64,000 nucleotides of DNA from Lysinimonas soli (GTDB lineage: Bacteria; Actinomycetota; Actinomycetes; Actinomycetales; Microbacteriaceae). The stretch spans positions 1,116,001 to 1,180,000 of the forward strand of contig NZ_JBHSMG010000001.1 in assembly GCF_042655435.1 (NCBI RefSeq), read 5' to 3'. A program made the position numbers and the translations under genes. Under the pieces are notes generated by a model. That model was not told the origin of the DNA, made no database searches, and saw only the letters and a list, made by a program, of their open reading frames with translations. This document shows positions 14,296 to 21,631 of the stretch, in pieces (within the stretch, counting starts at the first letter, position 1; each line of letters starts with the position of its first letter).

Positions 14296-14825
14296 GCCTC
14301 GGCTCCCGCCGTCGTGGGGATGAGCTCCGTGATCGCGGCGACGAGTGCCGCGGGGTCGGCGGAGCGGAAGTAGCTGTCGAGAGAGGTGCGGGCACCGGGT
14401 GCTTCGGGGCTCCCGGTGGCTTCTGCCGGTGCGCTCCAGCGCACGAACACCAGCCCGTCGTTGCCGACGACCCGGTCGATCGTCCAGGTGGCCCGGCCGA
14501 CGCCCTCGAGCGCGGTCACCGGGATGAACCCAGGCTGCTGCGCCGCGAGTCGCAGTTCGATTCCCGCGGCCGTCACCGTCAGCACGGCGCGCGAACGGAA
14601 GCCCAGGCCCGCCACCGCGATGCGGTCGAGCGGGGAATCGGCGCGCGTCGTGGCGACGTAGAGCAGGTCCTCGGTGAGCAGCGCAGTCGCGCTTCCGGGT
14701 GGGACGGGCGCGAGCCCGACGACATCGGCCTGGCGGCGACGGCGGGTGCGCCATCCGATCGCCATCAATCCGAAGACCAGCACGAGGAACGCCGCGACGA
14801 TCAGGCCGGGAACGACCCTATCCAT
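14292..14825 (-). CDS. Membrane-anchored PH-like domain protein of the pyr operon
   Basis: A 177-residue protein with one N-terminal membrane segment (about residues 5-25, VVPGLIVAAFLVLVFGLMAI) and a soluble remainder with the beta-rich pattern of bacterial PH-like domains (YVATTRADSPLDRI, AVLTVTAAGIELRL, WTIDRVVGNDGLVFVRW). A gene of this kind sits between pyrC and carA in many actinobacteria, including mycobacteria; its function is not established. It overlaps the pyrC end by 8 bases and carA by an ATGA, so it is made with the operon. A role in anchoring or sensing is possible but unproven. Confidence 0.85.
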   Translation of the reverse strand: MDRVVPGLIVAAFLVLVFGLMAIGWRTRRRRQADVVGLAPVPPGSATALLTEDLLYVATTRADSPLDRIAVAGLGFRSRAVLTVTAAGIELRLAAQQPGFIPVTALEGVGRATWTIDRVVGNDGLVFVRWSAPAEATGSPEAPGARTSLDSYFRSADPAALVAAITELIPTTAGAEA

Positions 14826-16128
14826 GGCCCACCACCTCCTCAGGGGCTCGCAGTTCGCCGTCGAGCACGGTGGGCACCCCGCGGTGCACCGTCGCGACGA
14901 CGCGGCCGGGCAGCCGTCGGCCGAGGTACGGGGAGTTGACGCCCTTGCCGCGCAGCAGCTCGACGCCGAACGCGCGCCGCACGCTCGGGTCGTAGAGGGT
15001 CAGGTTGGCGGGCGCGCCGACCGTCAGAGGCGCGTCGTAGCCCGCCAGCCGGCCGATCGCCGCCGGCGCGATCGACAGCACCCGCGCGACATCGGCCCAG
15101 CTCAGCTGTCCGCTGTCGACCACGGCCGCCTGCACGACGCTGAGGGCGCTCTCGAGCCCCACCATGCCGAAGCTGGCCTCCTGCCACGCGCATTCCTTGG
15201 TCTCGACCGGATGCGGGGCGTGATCGGTCGCGACGATGTCGATGACGCCCTCGGCGAGAGCCGCGCGCAGCGCGAGCACGTCCTCCGCCCGTCGGAGCGG
15301 CGGATTCACCTTGAACCGGGCGTCGTAGCCGCTGGCCAGCTGCTCGTCCAGCAGCAGATGGTGCGGGGTCACCTCGGCGGTCACGGCGATCCCCCGTGCC
15401 TTGGCCCAGCGCACCACCTCGACGCTGCCGGCCGTCGAGAGGTGGCAGACGTGCAGCCGGGCGCCGACATGCTGCGCGAGCAGCACGTCGCGGGCGATGA
15501 TCGCCTCCTCGGCGACGGCGGGCCAGCCCGGGAGCCCGAGCTCCGAACTCAGCACGCCCTCGTTCATCTGCGCACCCTCGGTGAGGCGCGGCTCCTGCGC
15601 GTGCTGGGCGATGACGCCGCCGAAGGTCTTCACGTACTCCAGGGCGCGGCGCATCAGAAGGGCATCCGAGACGCACCGGCCGTCGTCGCTGAACACGCGA
15701 ACGGCGGCCCGCGACTGCGCCATGGCGCCGATCTCGCTGAGTCGCTCCCCTGCCAGCCCGACGGTGACGGCCCCGATCGGTCGCACCGTGACGTAGCCGT
15801 GCTGCTCGCCGAGCGACGCGACCTGCTCGACCACCCCCGCCGTGTCGGCCACCGGCGAGGTGTTGGCCATGGCGTGCACGGCGGTGAACCCGCCCGCTGC
15901 GGCCGCGCGCGAACCGGTGAGCACCGTCTCGCTCTGCTCGAAGCCCGGCTCGCGTAGATGCGTGTGAAGGTCGACGAGACCCGGAAGCGCCTGAAGCCCG
16001 GAGGCGTCGATGACGGTCGCTCCCGCCTTCGTGAGCCCGGTGCCACGGCCGGTGATGACGCCGTGCTCCACCAGCAGGTCGCTCGTCGTGCCGTCGGGCA
16101 GGGTCGCGCCGGTGATCAGGATGTTCAC
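14818..16128 (-). CDS. pyrC: Dihydroorotase
   Basis: Cyclises carbamoyl aspartate to dihydroorotate. 436 residues, class I amidohydrolase type. Metal-binding His pair in PGLVDLHTHLREPG, further metal ligands in HAQEP and HVCHLSTAG, and the catalytic Asp in VATDHAPH. The long frame continues upstream into pyrB, but the GTG at 16128 overlaps the pyrB stop as GTGA and opens the family N-terminus NILITGATLPDG. Confidence 0.95.
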   Translation of the reverse strand: MNILITGATLPDGTTSDLLVEHGVITGRGTGLTKAGATVIDASGLQALPGLVDLHTHLREPGFEQSETVLTGSRAAAAGGFTAVHAMANTSPVADTAGVVEQVASLGEQHGYVTVRPIGAVTVGLAGERLSEIGAMAQSRAAVRVFSDDGRCVSDALLMRRALEYVKTFGGVIAQHAQEPRLTEGAQMNEGVLSSELGLPGWPAVAEEAIIARDVLLAQHVGARLHVCHLSTAGSVEVVRWAKARGIAVTAEVTPHHLLLDEQLASGYDARFKVNPPLRRAEDVLALRAALAEGVIDIVATDHAPHPVETKECAWQEASFGMVGLESALSVVQAAVVDSGQLSWADVARVLSIAPAAIGRLAGYDAPLTVGAPANLTLYDPSVRRAFGVELLRGKGVNSPYLGRRLPGRVVATVHRGVPTVLDGELRAPEEVVGHG

Positions 16129-17102
16129 GATGCGCCTCCCGCGGATGCGATGCCGGCCTCGGGACCGCTTCCGCTGAGAACCAAGTACAAGACCGCCATC
16201 CGGATCGACACCCCGTTGCTGACCTGATCGAGCACGACCGAGCGTGCCGAGTCGGCGGCGGCCGACGAGATCTCGAGCCCGCGGTTCATCGGGCCGGGGT
16301 GCATGATCATCGTATCGGGGGCGAGCCGGGCCAGCCGTGCATCGTCGAGCCCCCACTGGCGGGCGTACTCGCGCTCGTGCGGGAAGTAGGCGGCGTGCAT
16401 CCGCTCGCTCTGCACGCGCAGCATCATGACGACATCCGGCTTCTCGGCCAGAGCGGCGTCGAGATCCGTCCCGCTTGTCACCGGCCAGGCGCCGACGCCG
16501 AGAGGCAGCAGCGTCTCGGGACCGACCAGGTGCACGCTCGCCCCGAGCGTCTGCAGCAGCCACACGTTCGAGCGCGCGACCCGGGAGTGCAGGATGTCAC
16601 CCACGATCGTCACCCGCAGGCCGTCGAGGTCCCGGCCGCGCGCCGCTGAGCCGTGCAGCGTCTTGCGGATCGTGTACGCGTCGAGCAGGCCCTGGGTGGG
16701 ATGCTCGTGCGTGCCGTCGCCCGCGTTGACCACGGCGGCATCGATCCAGCCGCTGTCGGCCAGCACCCGGGCCGCCCCCGAGGCGCTGTGCCGCAGGACG
16801 ACCGCATCGATCCCCATGGCGGCGATCGTCTGCGCGGTGTCCTTCAGCGACTCGCCCTTCGAGACGCTCGAGCCCTTGGCGCTGAACGTGATCACGTCGG
16901 CGCTGAGCCGTTTGGCGGCGGCTTCGAAGCTCAGCCGGGTGCGCGTCGAGTCCTCGAAGAACAGATTGGCGACGGTGCGGCCGCGCAGGGTCGGCAGCTT
17001 CGGGACCGCCCGGGTCGCGACCTCCGCCATGTCCTCGGCGAGATCGAGGATGCCGATCGCGGCCGTCCGGTCGAGGTCGCGCACCGAGAGCAGGTGCCTC
17101 AT
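16125..17102 (-). CDS. pyrB: Aspartate carbamoyltransferase catalytic chain
   Basis: Condenses carbamoyl phosphate with aspartate. 325 residues. The carbamoyl-phosphate motif reads FFEDSTRTRLSFE (Asp where E. coli has Pro), the second conserved stretch is NAGDGTHEHPTQGLLDAYT and the C-terminal aspartate-binding motif is MHPGPMNRG. No pyrI regulatory chain gene is near, so control is likely at the level of PyrR. The ATG overlaps the pyrR stop as ATGA. Confidence 0.96.
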   Translation of the reverse strand: MRHLLSVRDLDRTAAIGILDLAEDMAEVATRAVPKLPTLRGRTVANLFFEDSTRTRLSFEAAAKRLSADVITFSAKGSSVSKGESLKDTAQTIAAMGIDAVVLRHSASGAARVLADSGWIDAAVVNAGDGTHEHPTQGLLDAYTIRKTLHGSAARGRDLDGLRVTIVGDILHSRVARSNVWLLQTLGASVHLVGPETLLPLGVGAWPVTSGTDLDAALAEKPDVVMMLRVQSERMHAAYFPHEREYARQWGLDDARLARLAPDTMIMHPGPMNRGLEISSAAADSARSVVLDQVSNGVSIRMAVLYLVLSGSGPEAGIASAGGAS

Positions 17103-17650
17103 GCGTCCTCCCCCGAGATCGCCACGAGATCCTGACCGTCGGTCTCGCGCAGCTTCACGTAGATGCGCTCGCCCCGTGCCGTCGGCAGGTTCTTGCCCAC
17201 GAAGTCGGCGCGGATCGGCAACTCCCGATGGCCGCGGTCGACCAACACCGCCAGGCGCACCGCACGCGGCCGGCCGAGATCGCTGATCGCGTCGAGGGCG
17301 GCCCGGATCGTGCGCCCCGAGTAGAGCACGTCATCCACCAGCACGACGGTCTTGCCGTCGATGCCCTGCGACGGCACGCGGGTGGGACTCGGCGTGCGCG
17401 TGGGCTGACGGCCGAGATCGTCGCGGTACATCGTGACGTCGAGGGCGCCGACGCGGGCCTCGCCATCGGGCGCGCCCGGTTCGAGCTCGTCGAGCACGGC
17501 GCCGATGCGTTCGGCGAGCAGCACCCCGCGGGTCGGGATGCCGAGGAGGACCAGATCCGAGGAACCATGGTTCGACTCGAGGATCTCGTGAGCGATGCGG
17601 GTGAGAGCCCGCGTGATGTCAGCCTGCTGCAGCACGGTTCGTGCAGCCAT
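17099..17650 (-). CDS. pyrR: PyrR, UMP-responsive regulator and uracil phosphoribosyltransferase
   Basis: RNA-binding regulator of the pyr operon that also has the phosphoribosyltransferase fold. 183 residues. PRPP-binding motif VVLVDDVLYSGRTIRAA; the second conserved segment is LLGIPTRGVLLAERI. ATG start with AAGGAGG 5 bases upstream. It is the first gene of the operon, and a hairpin fitting the PyrR-binding loop consensus lies directly in front of its ribosome site, so it probably represses its own translation and that of the coupled genes when UMP is high, as shown in Mycobacterium smegmatis. Confidence 0.95.
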   Translation of the reverse strand: MAARTVLQQADITRALTRIAHEILESNHGSSDLVLLGIPTRGVLLAERIGAVLDELEPGAPDGEARVGALDVTMYRDDLGRQPTRTPSPTRVPSQGIDGKTVVLVDDVLYSGRTIRAALDAISDLGRPRAVRLAVLVDRGHRELPIRADFVGKNLPTARGERIYVKLRETDGQDLVAISGEDA

Positions 17651-17655
17651 CCTGA

Positions 17656-17680
17656 CCTCCTTCCCCGCCTCTCCGGACGG
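17656..17680 (-). promoter_or_regulatory. PyrR-binding hairpin next to the pyrR Shine-Dalgarno site
   Basis: On the minus strand the bases 17680 to 17665 read CCGUCCGGAGAGGCGG and fold into a 5-bp stem (including one U-G pair) closed by the hexaloop CGGAGA, which fits the CNGNGA loop of PyrR targets. The 14-base consensus ARUCCNGNGAGGYU is matched at 12 positions. The SD AAGGAGG (17662-17656) begins only 2 bases after the hairpin, so bound PyrR could block ribosome entry. No terminator/antiterminator pair is visible, which argues for translational control. Confidence 0.75.
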
Positions 17681-17704
17681 ACTTAAAGGATGTCTATTTG
17701 CTTC

Positions 17705-17710
17705 AGCTTA
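17705..17710 (-). promoter_or_regulatory. Candidate extended -10 element for the pyr operon
   Basis: The minus strand reads TGC TAAGCT, an extended -10 (TGN plus TANNNT). A transcript starting about 7 bases downstream would have a leader of nearly 50 bases that contains the PyrR hairpin and SD. No clear -35 is seen. Confidence 0.4.
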
Positions 17711-17810
17711 GCAGCCGCCGGCGGGGCGGAGGCGGACGCCCGTGCGCGCCGCGGCGCGGTCCACGGCTCCCCTGGGCTCGGGCACGCGCCCGACACCTCC
17801 GAGCCGGCGC

Positions 17811-17870
17811 GCACGGTGTCGGGTGACGACGCGGGTGGCGGCACGGTGTCGGGCGACGACGCGGGTGGCG
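17811..17870. repeat. 30-bp tandem duplication
   Basis: Positions 17811-17840 and 17841-17870 are the same 30-base unit (beginning gcacggtgtcggg, ending gcgggtggcg) with a single T/C difference at base 13 of the unit. Two units only; the flanks do not continue the pattern. Confidence 0.9.
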
Positions 17871-17952
17871 GCCGCAGGGCGTGCACCGCGGCCGTGGGCC
17901 CGACGTCGTGTCGGCGCCACGGCCGCACCGCGGGCGGGGTGGGCCGTGACGT

Positions 17953-17958
17953 TATCCT
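17953..17958 (+). promoter_or_regulatory. -10 element for leaderless marR
   Basis: TATCCT ends 6 bases before the ATG of the MarR gene. This TANNNT-N6-start arrangement is typical of leaderless actinobacterial transcripts. The only SD-like bases (GGAG) lie one base from the start, too close to be used. Confidence 0.5.
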
Positions 17959-17964
17959 CGGAGC

Positions 17965-18438
17965 ATGTCCGCCCCCGACGATGCCGCTCTCGCCGAACTG
18001 GCGCGGGGGCTCTCGTTCGCGATCGGGCGTACGAATCGCCGGATGCTCGCCGCGACCCAGGGGCTCGGCCAGGGCCACCTGAACGCCCTCGCGACCATCT
18101 ACCGCTCCGGCCCCATCCGCCCGGGCACGCTGGCTCAGCTGGAGTTCGTCAGCGCCCCGACCATGACGCGCACCCTGCGAGATCTCGAACGACGCGGCCT
18201 GGTGCGCCGCGAACCGGATACCCGCGACGGCCGGTCGATCCTGATCAGCGTCACGGAGGCGGGCGAGCACCAGGTGCTGCGCGCCCGCTCCTACCGGGCC
18301 GAACTGCTCGCGGACCTCCTGGCACGCCTCGACCCGCACGAAGTGGCGACGTTGCGCGACGCCCTCGGCGCGCTCGAGCGGCTCGCGACGATCGAGGGCG
18401 ACCCCGGGGACCGCCCAGGCGGTCGACGCGACAGCTAG
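17965..18438 (+). CDS. MarR family transcriptional regulator
   Basis: 157-residue winged-helix regulator. Recognition helix and wing are visible in TLAQLEFVSAPTMTRTLRDLERRGLVRREP followed by DTRDGRSILISVTEAG, the MarR wing signature (DxRDGR). A C-terminal dimerisation helix follows. It is divergent from pyrR and ends tail to tail with nusB, the two stop codons overlapping by 2 bases. No likely target is obvious nearby; the 30-bp repeat in its upstream region is a possible autoregulatory site but it is not an inverted repeat. Ligand unknown. Confidence 0.88.
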   Translation: MSAPDDAALAELARGLSFAIGRTNRRMLAATQGLGQGHLNALATIYRSGPIRPGTLAQLEFVSAPTMTRTLRDLERRGLVRREPDTRDGRSILISVTEAGEHQVLRARSYRAELLADLLARLDPHEVATLRDALGALERLATIEGDPGDRPGGRRDS

Positions 18439-18914
18439 GCGGGCTCGTCCGAGTCCGGTGCGTTCCCGTCCGACGGCACACCGGGCAACACGCTCGGCGA
18501 CGCGGCCGCATCCCGCGCGATCGCCCCGAGCAGCCCGTTCAGGAACCCCGCGGAGTCCTCGGTGCTGAGCAGCGACGCGAGTTCGACCGCCTCGGAGATC
18601 GCCACGCCATCGGGGACCTCGTCGTTGTACAGGATCTCCCACGCGCCGATGCGGGCGAGCGCCCGATCCAGCACGGGCATCCGCTCGAGGGGCCAGCCCT
18701 GCGCGTGCGCGCGGATCACGGCATCCAGATCGCCCAGGTGCGAGTCGACCCCCTCGACAATGTCGCGCGCGTAGGCCCACGACGACTCGCGCTGGGGCGT
18801 CGCCTCGGCGCGCCCGGCCTCCTCATCGAGCAGGCCGGCGATCGGCAGCTCGCGCAGATCGGCCCCGAACAGGATGTCGAGGGCGCGTTTGCGCGACTTG
18901 GTGCGTGCGCTCAT
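18435..18914 (-). CDS. nusB: Transcription antitermination protein NusB
   Basis: RNA-binding partner of NusE (S10) in rRNA antitermination. 159 residues. The conserved N-terminus reads RTKSRKRALDILFGADLR and the core helices contain MPVLDRALARIGAWEIL and VAISEAVELASLLSTEDSAGFLNGLL. The C-terminal 25 residues are an acidic, Pro/Ser-rich tail beyond the domain. It follows efp by 14 bases, the usual actinobacterial pair. Confidence 0.94.
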   Translation of the reverse strand: MSARTKSRKRALDILFGADLRELPIAGLLDEEAGRAEATPQRESSWAYARDIVEGVDSHLGDLDAVIRAHAQGWPLERMPVLDRALARIGAWEILYNDEVPDGVAISEAVELASLLSTEDSAGFLNGLLGAIARDAAASPSVLPGVPSDGNAPDSDEPA

Positions 18915-18928
18915 GAAGGGGTGGCCGC

Positions 18929-19492
18929 CTAGTCGGTGACGCGGCCGAGGTAGTCACCCGTGCGGGTGTCGACCTTCACGCGGGTGCCGGTCTCGAGGAA
19001 GAGCGGCACCTGCATTTCATACCCGGTCTCGAGCGTCGCCGGCTTGGTGCCCGCGCTCGAGCGGTCGCCCTGCAGCCCGGGCTCGGTGTAGGTCACCTCG
19101 AGAACGACCGAGGCGGGCAGCTCGACATAGAGCGGCTCCCCCTCGTTCGTGGCGATCGTCACCGTCTGGTTCTCGAGCATGAAGTTGGCGGCGTCGCCCA
19201 CGATCTTCGCCGGAACCGTGGTCTGGTCGTAGTCGGTGGTGTCCATGAACACGAATCCGTCGCCGTCGCGGTACAGATAGGTGAAGTCGCGGCGATCGAC
19301 CGTGGCGAAGTCGATCTTGGTGCCGGCGTTGAAGGTGCGGTCGACGACCTTGCCGCTCATGATGTTCTTCATCTTGGTGCGCACGAAGGCGCCGCCCTTG
19401 CCCGGCTTGACGTGCTGGAACTCGACGATCGTCCAGAGCTGTCCGTCGATGTTGAGGACGCTGCCGTTCTTGATGTCGTTCGTCGTTGCCAT
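18929..19492 (-). CDS. efp: Translation elongation factor P
   Basis: Relieves ribosome stalling at polyproline. 187 residues, three beta-barrel domains (KOW-like N domain and two OB domains). The loop that reaches the peptidyl-transferase centre reads VKPGKGGAFVR with Lys32 at the tip. No epmA/epmB-type modification genes are in the window; several actinobacterial EF-P proteins are reported to work with an unmodified lysine. ATG start. An upstream -10-like TACACT (minus strand, 19545-19540) would give a leader of about 40 bases. Confidence 0.97.
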   Translation of the reverse strand: MATTNDIKNGSVLNIDGQLWTIVEFQHVKPGKGGAFVRTKMKNIMSGKVVDRTFNAGTKIDFATVDRRDFTYLYRDGDGFVFMDTTDYDQTTVPAKIVGDAANFMLENQTVTIATNEGEPLYVELPASVVLEVTYTEPGLQGDRSSAGTKPATLETGYEMQVPLFLETGTRVKVDTRTGDYLGRVTD

Positions 19493-19553
19493 GGTTTCGG
19501 GGTGTCCGTTCGTCTGCAGGGGCGGGAAGCGCCCGTACGAGTGTAGACGAGGG

Positions 19554-19991
19554 CTATGCGCTGGGGGCGACCACGCGCAGCGCCAACAGGTACGAGTCGA
19601 AGCCGAATCCCGCGATCACCCCGGTCGCCACGGCCGAGATCACGCTGTTGTGACGGAACTCCTCGCGCGCGTGCGGGTTGCTGATGTGCACCTCGACGAG
19701 CGGGATCCCCGCCTTGGTCACCAGCGCGGCGGCGTCGCGCAGCGCGTAGCTGTAGTGCGTGAACGCCGCCGGATTCAGGATGACGGGGGTGGTGGCATCC
19801 ACCGCCTCATGCAGCCAGTGGATGAGCTCGGCCTCGTCGTCGGTCTGTCGCAGATCGATCTCGATCGAGGCGCCGGCCTGCGCCGCGAGAAGGGTGCGCA
19901 GCGCGCTCAGGTCCTGGTTGCCGTAGACGTCGGGCTCGCGACTGCCGAGCCGGCCGAGGTTGGGACCGTTGAGCACCAGCACGCGCGACAT
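19554..19991 (-). CDS. aroQ: 3-dehydroquinate dehydratase, type II
   Basis: Third step of the shikimate pathway. 145 residues, the dodecameric type II enzyme. Motifs: LNGPNLGRLGSREPDVYG (active-site Tyr in DVYG), QTDDEAELI, NPAAFTHYSYALRDA (catalytic His) and EVHISNPHAREEFRHNS. It is downstream of aroB but 55 bases apart, with its own TAGGCT element; pepQ, which lies between aroQ and efp in mycobacteria, is missing. Confidence 0.95.
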   Translation of the reverse strand: MSRVLVLNGPNLGRLGSREPDVYGNQDLSALRTLLAAQAGASIEIDLRQTDDEAELIHWLHEAVDATTPVILNPAAFTHYSYALRDAAALVTKAGIPLVEVHISNPHAREEFRHNSVISAVATGVIAGFGFDSYLLALRVVAPSA

Positions 19992-19997
19992 GCCTCG

Positions 19998-20003
19998 AGC
20001 CTA
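19998..20003 (-). promoter_or_regulatory. -10 element for leaderless aroQ
   Basis: TAGGCT on the minus strand, 6 bases before the aroQ ATG, with no SD between. Suggests a separate leaderless transcript for aroQ-efp in addition to readthrough from aroB. Confidence 0.5.
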
Positions 20004-20045
20004 CGATGTCTGCCGGCTCCCGTGAGGCCGAGAGCTCGAAAGCGG

Positions 20046-21149
20046 CTACTCGGCGATCTCCTGATACGCCGCGAACAGCAGCTGCTCCTCCGGTCCGGTC
20101 AGGGTCGTGGGCCGGCCGATATCGTCCAGCACGATGAAGCGCAGCAGGTCGCCGCGGGCCTTCTTGTCGCGCTTCATCGCGGCCAGCAGCATGGGCCAGC
20201 GGCCGGCCGGGTAGGTGGTCGGCAGATCGAGCAGATCCAGGATGCGGCGGTGCCGATCGACGGCCGCGTCGCTCAGCGAGCGGGTCAGCCGCGACAGTTC
20301 GGCGGCGAACACCATGCCGATCGCGATCGCGGCGCCGTGGCGCCACTGGTAGCGCTCGGCGTGCTCGATCGCGTGGCCGAGGGTGTGGCCGTAGTTCAGC
20401 ACCTCGCGCAGCCCCTGCTCGGTGAAGTCCTCGCCGACCACGCGGGCCTTCATGGCGATCGCGAGCTCGAGGTTGCGGCGGAACTGCGGCGTGGTCGGAT
20501 CGACCGCGGCGTCGACATCCGCCTCGATCGTGTCGAGGATCTCCGGCTCGGCGATGAATCCCGCCTTCGCGATCTCGGCGTAGCCGGCCAGGATCTCGTT
20601 GCGGCTGAGCGTGTCGAGGGTGTCGAGGTCGCACAGCACCGCGCGGGGCGCCCAGAAGGCCCCGACCAGGTTCTTGCCCTCCGCCGTGTTGATGCCGGTC
20701 TTGCCGCCGACGGCTGCGTCGACCATGCCGAGCACCGTGGTCGGCAGCTGGATGAGGTCCACCCCGCGAAGCCAGGTCGCGGCGACGAAACCGGCCAGGT
20801 CGGTCGTCGCGCCACCTCCGAGCCCGACGACCGCGTCGGAGCGGGTGAAGTCGGTCTGCCCCATGACCTGCCAGCAGAACGCGGCGACCTCGACCCGCTT
20901 GGCGGCTTCGGCATCCGGGACTTCGGCGAGCACCACCTCGTAGCGATCGCTCAGCTGCTGCCGCAGGATCTCGGCACGCGCGCCGAGGGTCGGGGCGTGC
21001 ACGATCAGCACCTTCTTCACGCGCGGCGCGAGGAACTCCGCGAGCCGGGCGTGCAGCCCTCGCCCGACGAACACGCTGTACCCGGGCACGCCGGCGACCG
21101 GGATCTCGGTCGTGCCGTCGGACGCGATCACGCTGCCGTCTTGGACCAT
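20046..21149 (-). CDS. aroB: 3-dehydroquinate synthase
   Basis: Second step of the shikimate pathway, NAD and metal dependent. 367 residues. NAD-binding VGLGGGATTDLAGFVAATW, LPTTVLGMVDAAVGGKTGIN, and the zinc ligands in LNYGHTLGHAIEH. ATG at 21149 is chosen over a GTG at 21131 (which would overlap the aroK stop as GTGA) because AGGAGGTGG stands 4 bases before the ATG. The gene therefore overlaps aroK by 22 bases. Confidence 0.95.
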   Translation of the reverse strand: MVQDGSVIASDGTTEIPVAGVPGYSVFVGRGLHARLAEFLAPRVKKVLIVHAPTLGARAEILRQQLSDRYEVVLAEVPDAEAAKRVEVAAFCWQVMGQTDFTRSDAVVGLGGGATTDLAGFVAATWLRGVDLIQLPTTVLGMVDAAVGGKTGINTAEGKNLVGAFWAPRAVLCDLDTLDTLSRNEILAGYAEIAKAGFIAEPEILDTIEADVDAAVDPTTPQFRRNLELAIAMKARVVGEDFTEQGLREVLNYGHTLGHAIEHAERYQWRHGAAIAIGMVFAAELSRLTRSLSDAAVDRHRRILDLLDLPTTYPAGRWPMLLAAMKRDKKARGDLLRFIVLDDIGRPTTLTGPEEQLLFAAYQEIAE

Positions 21150-21631
21150 TCGGCCACCTCCTGGGCGACGGCGTCGATCGGACGGTGCGAGGTGTCGACC
21201 GTCAGACGCGCCAGCTGTTCGTAGATCGGGCGGCGCTCGGCGTAGATGCGCTCCCAGTCGGCGAGCCCGTTGCGCACCAGGGGGCGACGGCCGTCGCGAA
21301 GCCGCGGGGCGACGGCCTCGGGGGCGACCGTGACGAGCACGACCCGCTCCCCGGCCAGCGCCGCGCGGGTGTCGGCATCGAGCACCGCTCCCCCGCCGAG
21401 CGCGACGACGTCGCTGCCCCGCAGCGCGCGCGCGACGGCATCGCGTTCGAGAGCTCGGAAGTGCGGTTCGCCCAGGGTGTCGAAGATGTCGGCGATCGGT
21501 CCGTGTTCTGCCACGATCATGCGATCGGTGTCGACGAAGCCGGTGCCGAGGATGCGCGCGACGCGTTTGCCGATGCGCGTCTTGCCCGCACCCATCGGGC
21601 CGATCAGCACGACGGGAGGCCGTTCGCTCAT
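21128..21631 (-). CDS. aroK: Shikimate kinase
   Basis: Phosphorylates shikimate at the 3-OH. 167 residues. P-loop LIGPMGAGKTRIGKR, the shikimate-binding FVDTDRMI, and VALGGGAVLD; lid region RDGRRPLVRNG. The ATG at 21631 overlaps the aroC stop as ATGA. Part of aroE-aroC-aroK-aroB. Confidence 0.95.
   Translation of the reverse strand: MSERPPVVLIGPMGAGKTRIGKRVARILGTGFVDTDRMIVAEHGPIADIFDTLGEPHFRALERDAVARALRGSDVVALGGGAVLDADTRAALAGERVVLVTVAPEAVAPRLRDGRRPLVRNGLADWERIYAERRPIYEQLARLTVDTSHRPIDAVAQEVAEWSKTAA

Larger units (their letters stand above)
17711..17964. other. Non-coding divergent region between pyrR and marR
   Basis: About 310 bases without a gene separate the divergent pyrR and MarR starts (17651-17964). 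The part next to pyrR holds its promoter and leader. The middle holds a 30-bp tandem duplication and the end holds the marR promoter. Open frames that cross it on both strands give low-complexity peptides dominated by Ala, Gly, Arg and Pro and have no Shine-Dalgarno site, so they are treated as non-coding. Confidence 0.6.

Noticed and set aside
17683..18780. Open frames crossing the pyrR-marR gap on both strands, containing a repeated PPPASSPDTV-like peptide
   Set aside because: The peptide repeat only reflects the 30-bp DNA duplication; the frames run through marR and nusB and have no start signal.
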